From JADJOY01 sp016713535 [NCBI: Deltaproteobacteria bacterium] (lineage in GTDB: Bacteria; JADJOY01), in NCBI GenBank assembly GCA_016713535.1, contig JADJOY010000029.1:1-64000 (forward strand): a stretch of DNA of 64,000 bases. The letters are read 5' to 3'. Shown here one piece after another: positions 44,093 to 51,800 of the stretch. A model generated the notes under the pieces. The model saw only the letters and a program-made list of their open reading frames with translations. It had not been told where the DNA came from and searched no databases. A program made the translations under genes and the position numbers. The stretch's first letter is position 1. Every line of letters starts with the position of its first letter.

Positions 44093-44974
44093 ATGAGCTC
44101 GTTCAGCGCCACGGCGCGCAAGCCCTTCCGGCTGTTCACGTGGATCTTCGCCGCGGTGGTGCTGGCGGTGCTCGCCGTCATCGTCTTCTACCACCGCGAG
44201 CTTCATCCCCCGACCCACCTTCCGGCGGCGGGGTCGCGCGAGCGCGGCTGGCTCGAGGCCCACGTCTCCGTCCTGGCGGTGACGCCGGAGCACGAGGAGC
44301 TGAGGCTCCGCATGTCGTTCACGCCGCGCGGGGCGCTCGACCGTGGCGCCGGTGTGCTGAGCCGGGTCGTGCGGCTGCACGCCGACGCCGTCGGCTGGGA
44401 CGAGGTCGACCTCGCCGAAGGGCGGCGCATCTTCCCGCACGACATCACGCTCGACCTGACCGACGGCGAGCCGGTCGACTACCCGTTCGATCGCTACGTC
44501 GCCGAGCTCGATCTGCTGGCGGAGATCGACGACGAGGACGGGAAGAGGCCGATCCCCGTCGACCTGACCTTCGACGACAGCCACCACGGCTTCCGCTTCC
44601 GCACCCACCCGCTGCCCGCCGACGACCACGGCTACGGCGGCTTCAAGGTCGAGCTGGAGCGCTCCGGCCTGGTGCTCGGGCTGGCGATCTTCCTGATGAT
44701 GCTCGCGTGGGGCGTGAGCTACGTCTCGCTCAGGCTCCTGAGCCTCGTGCTCGAAGGCTCGATCGACGTCAACCTCGACATGTTCGTGGCGTTCACCGGC
44801 CTGCTGGTGGGCATGTACTTCTTCCGCTCGGTGCTCCCCGAGTTGCCGCCGATCTCCGGTACGCTCGCCGACTTCCTCGCCTTCCTGTGGGCCGAGATCA
44901 CCGCGGCGCTGGGCACCGTCGCGGTGGGCGTGGTGTGGACGCGTCGCGAGAGCCGGAACGAGAGCCAGAAGTAG
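44093..44974 (+). CDS. DUF4436 membrane protein, copy 2
   Basis: 293 residues with the same design as its neighbour: signal anchor, beta domain with the shared segments YPFDRY and FDDSHHGFRF, then SGLVLGLAIFLMMLAWGVSY, a second helix, and MYFFRSVLPELPPISGTLAD. It ends shortly after the last helix at RRESRNESQK, the expected length. The two copies are close paralogs and may form a hetero-oligomer. They follow the P450/methyltransferase pair by about 70 bases on the same strand and may belong to that operon. Confidence 0.78.
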   Translation: MSSFSATARKPFRLFTWIFAAVVLAVLAVIVFYHRELHPPTHLPAAGSRERGWLEAHVSVLAVTPEHEELRLRMSFTPRGALDRGAGVLSRVVRLHADAVGWDEVDLAEGRRIFPHDITLDLTDGEPVDYPFDRYVAELDLLAEIDDEDGKRPIPVDLTFDDSHHGFRFRTHPLPADDHGYGGFKVELERSGLVLGLAIFLMMLAWGVSYVSLRLLSLVLEGSIDVNLDMFVAFTGLLVGMYFFRSVLPELPPISGTLADFLAFLWAEITAALGTVAVGVVWTRRESRNESQK

Positions 44975-45041
44975 CCGGCGGACGGTGCGCGGGTCGCACG
45001 CGCGTGGCGCACGCCGCGCGCGACGGGGAAGTGAGCGCCGG

Positions 45042-46507
45042 TCACTCGAACGGCGAGCGCTGCGGATCGGAGGCGCCGCCTCCCGGCTCTTCGCCGGGGC
45101 CGTCGCGGTGACGCGCCTCCTCGGAGATGAGCGGTAGGACGCGGTTCACGATCGACCGACCGGTGGCTCGTACGCCGCGCATCACGCGGACCCATCCCGT
45201 CCGCGCGAGCTCGCGAAGCCGGGTGAGGAGGCCGTGCGGCTCGTTCGCGCCGACCACCCGCACCGCTGCGATGTCGTGGGTGGTGCGCACGAAGATCCGG
45301 CCGTCGGCGAAGGTCGGGTAGGTCCGACTGCCGCGATCGAAGACCTCGAGCCGTGCCGTCTCGCGGTAGCCCACGGGCGAGGCTTCCGCGATCACCACCG
45401 TGCCGCCCGCGCCGAGGATCACCAGGTGTCCGTCGACCAGGATGAGCCCGTCACCGCCCGGAGCGCGTGACTTCCAGCGCCGCGCTCCGTCGGTCGCGGA
45501 GAGGCAGGTCAGGAACGCGCCGCTGAATCCGTAGAGGTTCCCCTCGTGGAGCACCGGAGCGGCGAAGGTGCCCTTCAGGTCCGTGGTCTGCCATTCCTCG
45601 CGTGCGGCGAGCCCACCCTCGGCGCGTTCGATGCGCAGCGCCGTCGAGCGCCACCAGCCTGGCGCCAGCACCCGGTCCGCGCCGATCAGGACGGGGGTGG
45701 GGGAGATGTTGCGCCCCTCGTTGCCAGGTGCCGACCAGAGGCGCGTGCCCGTGGCCGGATCGAAGCCGGTGACGGTGTGGTCGGTGATGCCCACGACCTG
45801 AGCCACGTCACCGAGCTCGGCGGGGATCGGCGACGCGAACTCGGCCGTATCGTCGCCCGCGGCCCAGGCGATCGTGCCGGTCGCTTTGTCGACCGCGACG
45901 ACGCTCTTCCCGCCACTCCCGCCCGCGACCACGATCACCCGCTCGCCCACGACCAGCGGCGAGGTCGCGAAGCCGTGCAGCGGCGCGGCGACGGCGAGCC
46001 GCTCCACGAGCGGCAGCCGCCACAGCTCGCGACCGTCCGCGAGCCGCGCCGCGACCAGCACGCCTCGCGGCGAGAGCGCGTAGACGGCGTCGTCCTCGAT
46101 GGCGGGGGTGCTCGCCGGCCCTCCCTCGGCGCCGTTGAGCGCCGGGTAGGCCTCGCCGATCGGGAGCGTCCAGAGTGTCGCGCCCGTGGCGACGTCCAGA
46201 GCGGTGAGATGGTCCTGCGCGCCATCGGTGTGCATGGTCACGGCGCGTCCGCCGACGACCGAGATCCCGGAGTAGCCCGCGCCGAACGAGCGACTCCCAG
46301 GCGAGCTCGAGACGGATCGGTGCCGTGCCGAGCACGCTGCCGGCGGCGGCCCCCGTCGTAGGCGGGGCCGCGCCAGTGGGGCCACTCGCCCGCCGCCGCG
46401 CCGCGCGCGAGGAGCAGCAGCACGAGACCTGCGAGCGAAGCCCGATTCGTCGCGGGAGCGGTCGCCGCCGCGGGCGACGCCGTGCCGCGGCCGCTCGGGC
46501 TCGTCAT
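45042..46507 (-). CDS. PQQ-repeat beta-propeller protein, BamB/quinoprotein-like (frameshifted)
   Basis: Exported eight-bladed propeller. The start MTSPSGRGTASPA leads to a signal (LAGLVLLLLARGAAAG), then EWPHWRGPAYDG, the usual opening of secreted PQQ-like propellers. Repeats of the form LTALDVATGATLWTLPIG, VVAVDKATGTIAWAAG and GFDPATGTRLWSAPG follow. Indels lie near 46340 and 46290, between the opening motif and the first blade. The PQQ ligands of true dehydrogenases are not evident, so a scaffold or assembly role is likelier than catalysis. About 485 residues, with a basic C-terminal extension. No clear operon partner. Confidence 0.72.
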
Positions 46508-46614
46508 GGAGGTCGACCGCGCGGCATCACCCGCGTAGCGTAGCGCGGCGGGTACGACCAGGTCGCGCGCCGGCCCGACGGATCCACGAATGTCCGCCCT
46601 CGAATCTCGATCGG

Positions 46615-46715
46615 ACCCGCTTCCGGCGGGGGCACGGAGGCCCCCGCCCTACGAGAGCTTCACGACGCCTGCCGTCGTAGCGCCGGGGTTTCCAGCCCCC
46701 GCCGCCAGCCGGAAT
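46615..46715. repeat. Intergenic element with two GC-rich hairpins
   Basis: GGCGGGGGC (46625-46633) pairs perfectly with GCCCCCGCC (46640-46648). After CTACGA and a spacer, a second dyad GGGGTTTCCAGCCCC follows near 46684-46700. The paired-hairpin layout is that of a mobile, REP-like dispersed repeat. The 247-base gap otherwise holds nothing recognisable. Confidence 0.5.
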
Positions 46716-46754
46716 CGAGGCGGGATCGTCGCGCGCGATCCTGGCCTTCGCGTT

Positions 46755-47935
46755 TCAACCGGGCTCGTCGGCAAATGCGCCGTCGAGGTCGTGCCCGGCG
46801 AGCAGCGAGAGCCGCGAGCGCTCGGCGCCGGAGAGCTCGCGCCACGCGGCGCGCAGCTCGCGCCACACCTGGACCTGGAATGTCTTCACCACCGACCGGA
46901 ACGAGTACCCGAGGAGCTCGCCGTCGTAGAGCGCCTGCCCGCGATCGAAGGCGCGCTCGTTGAAGAGGGTCTGGCCTGCGCGTGTCTGCGCGAGGTACGC
47001 GGCCTCGTTCTGGCGCATCAGGGGAACGAACCACCGCGCGATCACCGCGAGGAGCGCGGACGCGCCGGTGAGGTCGAGCGGACCCGTCGATCCCACGTGC
47101 GCACCGCGCCACACCGAGTCGAGCCAGGTGAACGTGCGGGGCGCGCGCTCGCGCAGCCGGGCGCGCGCGCTCGGGTCGGCGAAGTTGCCGCCGATCTGCC
47201 CGAAGGCGCTCGCATCGGCGATCGTGAAGCGCTCGCCGAGCAGGAAGGGGCGCGAGGAGAGCACCACCTCGAGGGCGTCGACGAGGGCGCCCCATGCCTC
47301 GTCGAGCAGCGCGTGGGTGGGAGGGAAGCCCGCGCGCGAGGGTGGGGTGAGATCGCACGCCAGGCCCGGGATCGAGAAGCGCCTGGGCGCGACGCTGAAG
47401 AGATAGGGGAGGCGGCGGACCTGGCGGCGGGCGAAACCGTGCGCCACCCGGCGGCGCGTGCCGGGTGGCAAGAAACACGCGAACTCTCTCGTGAGTCGCG
47501 GGCCGGCGTCGTTGTCGGCGCCGGACACGACCCAGCGGTTGTGGTGGAGGACGTAGAGGCCGAGCTCGTCGAAGGCTTCGTCGACGAGGATGGCCGCGAA
47601 GCGCAGCGCGCGCGGCTCGGGAAAGAGCGGCGGAGCGCCGGCGGCGGTCACGTCGAGCCACCGGCCCCACCGCCGACGAGTCGTAGAGGACCCGTCCCGC
47701 GCCGTCGATCACGTACGGCACCAGCGGGTACTCATCGAGGGGAGGTCGAGGGGAAGCGCAGCGCGCGCCGGCGCAGCTTGGCCCACTCGATCGTACGCCC
47801 GGCGCGGACGTTCTCGAGCCAGCCGCCGCGCGCCGGCAGGTCCCGGAACGGCACGCGCGCATGTTCCAGGCTGGCGCGGATCTTGAGCGCGAACGGCGAG
47901 AGCTCGCTGCCCCACAGGATCGTCGTGTCCGCCAT
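46755..47935 (-). CDS. Glutathione S-transferase-like protein (frameshifted)
   Basis: About 394 residues. The N-terminal thioredoxin fold begins MADTTILWGSELSPFALKIRASLEHARVPFR, where Ser of ELSPF is in the active-site position of Ser/Cys-type GSTs. Further on, YPLVPYVIDGAGRVLYDSSAV is the VPxL/xDSxxI glutathione-binding segment. The helical C-terminal domain includes RPFLLGERFTIADASAFGQI, with the N-capping box. Longer than normal GSTs (about 220), with a 150-residue tail, so it belongs to an extended GST-fold group. Indels near 47740 and 47660 split the N-terminal domain. No partner gene is evident. Confidence 0.68.
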
Positions 47936-48087
47936 CGTGACACTCTCCCGCAACGGGTGGACCCTGACAACGGACGGGCGTGCCCCGCGGCCTCCGCGAC
48001 GGTCCCGCCTCACGTCGCGGGAAATGCCGTATTGAACTCCGGGGCCTCGGCCAACGATATCTCGCGGACCAGGAGGGATCTGACCGG

Positions 48088-48696
48088 ATGGATCATGCGC
48101 GGGAAGTGGAGCTCATCCAGAGCCTCGATCGGGAAGTCCAGCAGCTACTTGCACGGAGCGGTGAGCTGGTGAACGCGGGCGGTGAACGCCCGGTGCTCAC
48201 GTTGGTCGGCCGCCGTCTTCGGTCTCAGCTCCAAGACGTCGCCGCGCTGACCGGTGCGCTCGCCGCGCTGCTCGACGGCGAGCCCACGGCGAGGCCGTCG
48301 CCGACCGCCGTCGCGAAACGGCGGGCCGGGTCGGCCGTGCGCGCGATCGGGCCCTCGTCGTCGAGGACCGCCACCGACGGCCCGGATCAACCTGCGCCGG
48401 TGGTGATTCGCCTGAAGCCTCGGATGCCGCGAGGCGCGTGGCGCAGCCGGAGCGGCGGCCAGCTCACGGGGATCCGCGATGAGTCGACACCTCTCGAGCT
48501 CGCGGCACCGATACCCGAAAACCCGGGCGTGACGGCCGCGGCGGTCCAGGCTCGGGAGCCCGTCTACCTGTTGCGAAAGGGCGAGCCGACGCAGTCTGCG
48601 CCGCCGGCGGATCGCCCGAGCGAGCGGCGTGATGCGCTCGAGCGCCTGAACGACTTCTTCAAGAGGTCGTCCCGCACCACGGCAGGCGAGCCGTAG
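48088..48696 (+). CDS. Protein of unknown function, island-border paralog A
   Basis: 202 residues, intact. N-terminal helical region (VELIQSLDREVQQLLARSGEL), a variable linker, then VVIRLKPRMPRGAWR, and a C-terminal block EPVYLLRKGEPTQ plus ERRDALERLNDFF. The same two C-terminal blocks recur in the gene at about 56248-56790, so this is a small paralogous family placed near both ends of the presumed island. GGAGGGATC precedes the ATG. No known domain. The PRGAWR block followed by a helix suggests a docking protein, but nothing firm can be said. Confidence 0.6.
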   Translation: MDHAREVELIQSLDREVQQLLARSGELVNAGGERPVLTLVGRRLRSQLQDVAALTGALAALLDGEPTARPSPTAVAKRRAGSAVRAIGPSSSRTATDGPDQPAPVVIRLKPRMPRGAWRSRSGGQLTGIRDESTPLELAAPIPENPGVTAAAVQAREPVYLLRKGEPTQSAPPADRPSERRDALERLNDFFKRSSRTTAGEP

Positions 48697-48699
48697 TCG

Positions 48700-48845
48700 T
48701 TGGCCCGCGCCTTCGGCCGTCGCCGACCGCAACGGTGCGCCCACTTCGCGAGCGCGCCGCCGATGGCGTAGGGCAGGGCGGCGCGCTCGAAGGCGTCCGC
48801 GATCCGCTGAGCGGCCTCCGCGGCGCCGCGCTCAGGGATGCGCAC
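48700..48845 (-). pseudogene. Truncated nucleotidyltransferase-fold gene
   Basis: Starts with GTG and MRIPERGAAEAAQRIADAFE, then ALPYAIGGALA, the opening of nucleotidyltransferase/AbiEii-like proteins (the Gly-Gly leads into the catalytic strand). After about 30 residues similarity ends and the frame runs antisense into the gene to the left, so the catalytic Asp region is missing. It overlaps the small gene upstream, a pairing common in toxin-antitoxin-like modules. Probably a remnant cut at an island junction. Confidence 0.5.
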
Positions 48846-49050
48846 CGGACCAACCCGCTAGCCTGCGCAGCCGCGCCAGCGCCCGCTCGGAGGACTCCGG
48901 TAGCGGATCGACCTGATCGAGGATGCGCTGTGGGTTGCGGTTGAGGCTGACCGCCCAGATCACGTCGCGCGAGCACGCGCGCGCCAGCGACCGGCGCTCG
49001 GCGGGCGAGAGGTGACGCCATTCGGCGATGTGGGCACGCGCGGACGCCAC
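48832..49050 (-). CDS. Small helical protein upstream of the nucleotidyltransferase remnant
   Basis: 72 residues from a GTG with GGGGGA 8 bases upstream: ASARAHIAEWRHLSPAERR, then ACSRDVIWAVSLNRNPQRIL. It overlaps the following gene fragment. Given the truncated nucleotidyltransferase partner, an antitoxin-like or accessory role is possible. No named family recognised. Confidence 0.45.
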   Translation of the reverse strand: MASARAHIAEWRHLSPAERRSLARACSRDVIWAVSLNRNPQRILDQVDPLPESSERALARLRRLAGWSGAHP

Positions 49051-49129
49051 GTCGATTCCCCCGCAATCCAGGTCACGAACGATCCGAGGGGCGGAAACAC
49101 GAGCGGCGCTGTCGGCCGATCGTGCTGGG

Positions 49130-49135
49130 TATACT
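49130..49135 (+). promoter_or_regulatory. Possible -10 element TATACT before the amidohydrolase gene
   Basis: TATACT followed by CGCCGCCC lies 137 bases ahead of the start at 49272. The hexamer and GC-rich downstream context resemble those at 27491. No convincing -35. Confidence 0.3.
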
Positions 49136-49271
49136 CGCCGCCCTCCGGGCGCCACACCGAGGCTCGGGAGCGGCCGGCCGAGTGACCGCTCGCGCTGGCG
49201 TGGCTTTCGAGGCTCCGTCGTTGACGCTCCCGCCCAGGTCCACCTTCCTTGGCCCCACGGAGCGATCCTCC

Positions 49272-50531
49272 ATGAAGACACGAACCCTGTGCGCGTTGGT
49301 GGCGATCGTCCTCCTCTCGGCCTGCGCGAAGCGCCCGCCGACGGCTGGCCTCCGGCTCGAGGATTCCCCTGATCGTTACGTGGATGCGCACTTCCACGTC
49401 TCGAACTACGCCTATCAGGGCGTCTCGCTGAAGACGCTGATCGATCGATACATGGGGGAGAAGATCGTCCGGTCCGTGGTCATGCCGCTGCCCCTGCAGC
49501 AGAAGTGGGATCCGTTCGAGCACTACGCGCAAGACCGGATGCCGCCCAACTACTACCTGGGGCCCAAGGCCGAGCTCTACTACTACGCGTTCGCGGACGC
49601 GATGATCGCCAAGGAATACGGCGCGCTGTCGGAGGCGGACAAGGCTCGCGTCGATCCCATGATCACGGGGTTCAACCCGATGGACCGGTACGCCCCTCAG
49701 CACATCGAGCGGGTCCTCCTCACCTTCCCCGGAGTCTTCACCGGGATCGGCGAGCTCACGGTCCACAAGGAGCTGGTCTCGAACAAGATCGCCGGGGACG
49801 CCATCGCAGCCATCAGCTCGGAGCCGGTGCCTCCGGACGTCGCCGAAGGCGGCAAGCTCACGCTCTACAGCGCAGCGCTCGTGAGCCTCTTCGATCTGGT
49901 GGCGGAGACGGGGCTGGTGGCGACCCTCCACAACGACATCTACGAGACCGACGTGAAGTACGACGGCACGGTGGTCCGGAAATCACCCGACGTGACGTAC
50001 GAGAGAGGCCTGGAGTACCTCTGCACGAGGAGCCCGGACGCGAAGGTGATCTGGGCGCACACGGGCCTGGGCCGTTTCGTGACGCCAGCGTCGAATCATC
50101 TCGCCATCGTGTCCCACATCCTGGACGCGTGTCCGAGCTGGTCGGTCGACATCTCCTGGGACCTGGTCCAGACGATGATCGTGAATCCCGCGGCGGGCAT
50201 GCCCTCGCTCTCCGAGTGGGCCGGTTTCATCACCCGATACCAGGACCGGGTGCTGTGGGGATCGGACACCGTGATCCACTCCAGGAACAAGGTCGGCGCC
50301 GAGGACCAGCTCGTGCGGGGAGGACCGATGTCCGTGGCGGACTACCAGGCGGTGGCCGACCTCTCCAGGCCGCTGTGGGATGCGCTCGGTCCGGACGTCT
50401 CACGCAAGGTCCGGGTGGAAAACTCCGTTCGCCTCTTCGATGGCGCGCGAGCCAAGGTGAGAGCCTGGGAAGCCCTTCACGTGGGCGACGACGTGTGGAA
50501 CCTCGCCCCGCCGAGCCCAGTGACGCCGTAA
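49272..50531 (+). CDS. Amidohydrolase-family lipoprotein (amidohydrolase_2 type)
   Basis: 419 residues, intact. Signal peptide and lipobox (LCALVAIVLLSAC). RYVDAHFHVSNYAYQGVS carries the HxH-type metal motif of amidohydrolase_2 enzymes; GIGELTVHK, LHNDIY, IWAHTGLG and LWGSDTV supply the other metal-ligand positions (Glu/His/His/Asp). The family includes decarboxylases and lactonases; the exported form has no known substrate. First intact cargo gene of the presumed island. A 9-base-arm hairpin follows 24 bases after the stop. Confidence 0.78.
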   Translation: MKTRTLCALVAIVLLSACAKRPPTAGLRLEDSPDRYVDAHFHVSNYAYQGVSLKTLIDRYMGEKIVRSVVMPLPLQQKWDPFEHYAQDRMPPNYYLGPKAELYYYAFADAMIAKEYGALSEADKARVDPMITGFNPMDRYAPQHIERVLLTFPGVFTGIGELTVHKELVSNKIAGDAIAAISSEPVPPDVAEGGKLTLYSAALVSLFDLVAETGLVATLHNDIYETDVKYDGTVVRKSPDVTYERGLEYLCTRSPDAKVIWAHTGLGRFVTPASNHLAIVSHILDACPSWSVDISWDLVQTMIVNPAAGMPSLSEWAGFITRYQDRVLWGSDTVIHSRNKVGAEDQLVRGGPMSVADYQAVADLSRPLWDALGPDVSRKVRVENSVRLFDGARAKVRAWEALHVGDDVWNLAPPSPVTP

Positions 50532-50554
50532 CGGCGCAGCGCGAGGCCGCTGAA

Positions 50555-50577
50555 CCGCCCCGGGAGATCCGGGGCGG
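50555..50577 (+). terminator. Hairpin after the lipoprotein amidohydrolase gene
   Basis: Perfect arms CCGCCCCGG/CCGGGGCGG with loop GAGAT, 24 bases after the stop codon. No T-run follows, so it would be a rho-assisted stop or a junction hairpin. Confidence 0.45.
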
Positions 50578-50580
50578 GGG

Positions 50581-51261
50581 AAGAGCGACCGGATCACGGT
50601 GAAGGCGTACGACCGGTCCGGGAATTTCTCGGCCGTCGCCAACACGCTGACGCTCGCCATGCCGGTCGGCACCGATCGCACGCCGCCCGCCGCCCCCGGC
50701 GATTTGCGGACCAGCGACGCGCCGCAGATCTCGACGGTCAACCTGGCGTGGGACTGGCCCGCCGACGACGTCGGAGTCACCGCGTTCGAGATCTACCGGG
50801 ACGGGGTGCTCGTGGCAGAGAATGCGTGGGACGTGCACTACCCCGGTGTGGACACGTTCATCACCCTGCGCCACGTGCTCGCTGGGATGACGCACACGTT
50901 CACGGTGAAGGCCCGTGACGCGTCGGGAAACGTGTCCGCCGCGAGCAACGTGCTCTCGGTCGCGCTCATGCCGGCGACCGATACCTTGCCGCCGAGCGCG
51001 CCCACCCATCTCACGGGCAGCACCTGGCCGAGCTGCGGGTTCATCGACTTGAACAGAGGCGCATCGATCGACGACGTCGACGGGGCCGGTTGGATCGACT
51101 ACGAGATCTACGAGGACGGCCTGCTGCGAGGCTACTACCGCGGCGAGGGGTTCGAAGCCTCGTTCCGTCGGCACACGTTCCACGTCCGCGGCGTCGACCG
51201 TTCGGGTAACACGTCGGCACCGAGCAACTCGATCGTGCTCGACAGTGGTCTCGACTGCTGA
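50581..51261 (+). pseudogene. 3' fragment of a fibronectin type III-repeat protein
   Basis: Opens in mid-domain (ITVKAYDRSGNFSAVANTL, the end of an FN3 module) with no signal peptide or ribosome site. A full FN3 domain (TPPAAPGDLRTSDAPQISTVNLAWD to ARDASGNVSAASN) and a third partial one follow, ending VDRSGNTSAPSNSI and a Cys. Up to 220 codons remain. The missing N-terminus, just after a hairpin, fits a fusion or deletion at an island junction. It would have been a surface or secreted protein. Confidence 0.55.
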
Positions 51262-51296
51262 CCGACACGCAAGCCGGCTCTGGGCGACGGAATGGA

Positions 51297-51335
51297 GCGC
51301 GATTCCCGACCGGCGAGCGCGGTCGGGAATCGCGC
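51297..51335. repeat. Perfect 15-base inverted repeat
   Basis: GCGCGATTCCCGACC (51297-51311) and its exact complement (51321-51335) surround a 9-base loop. Located 36 bases after the FN3-fragment stop and about 80 bases before the first recombinase remnant. It has no U-tract. It may be a terminator or a structured recombination site. Confidence 0.6.
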
Positions 51336-51416
51336 GCGGTAAATCGGGCGGATGGTCCCGAAAGCCGCTCTCGAAGTGAAGTCGCTGACCGACGTCCGCG
51401 ACGACGGTGGATCTCC

Positions 51417-51601
51417 ACATCGGTGGGAACTCGCTGCCGCCGGGGTTCGCGGCGCCCGCGGTGACCAAAGGGTGCTCGGAGCGGGCGATCGCGAATCAGA
51501 CCGGCCTTCCCTGCCTGCTGGTGCTGCGCGGGTACATCCAGCGCGCGTCGGTGTTCGAGCAGGGTGCGGCGGTCGGGTTGGTATCGGTCTCCTTCCCGTG
51601 A
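51417..51601 (+). pseudogene. Tyrosine recombinase 3'-end remnant 1
   Basis: Encodes a decayed recombinase C-terminus: SLPPGFAAPAVTKGCSERAI (for HSLRAGFVTAAARRGxSERAI), then ANQTGLPCLLVLRGYIQRAS and VFEQGAAVGL. The tyrosine lies in RGYIQRA. The HxLR histidine and arginine region is mutated or lost, so it cannot be active. The segment matches the remnants at about 51600-51720 and 54010-54190. Confidence 0.6.
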
Positions 51602-51720
51602 CCGCGATCGGGCGCACGGTTATCGTGGCGTGGCGATGCCCGTGCTCCGAGGGTACATGCGGCGGACGACGGTATTCGAGAAGAGCGTGGTGGTGGGGAA
51701 CCCAGTCCGTGACGGATGGC
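51600..51720 (+). pseudogene. Tyrosine recombinase 3'-end remnant 2
   Basis: Immediately follows remnant 1 and repeats only the last part of the same domain: VLRGYMRRTTVFEKSVVVGN. A tandem partial copy in a frame without an independent start. It lies directly upstream of the beta-helix protein gene. Confidence 0.55.
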
Positions 51721-51800
51721 CCGCGAGTGAGTCCCTTTGCGACCATCGATTCGCACCCGCACTCGTGAAGCCGCGGAGGCTGCGACCCTCAGAGGACACG

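Noticed and set aside
45127-46361. Plus-strand genes opposite the PQQ propeller
   Set aside because: Only shadow frames; the minus strand has clear propeller repeats.
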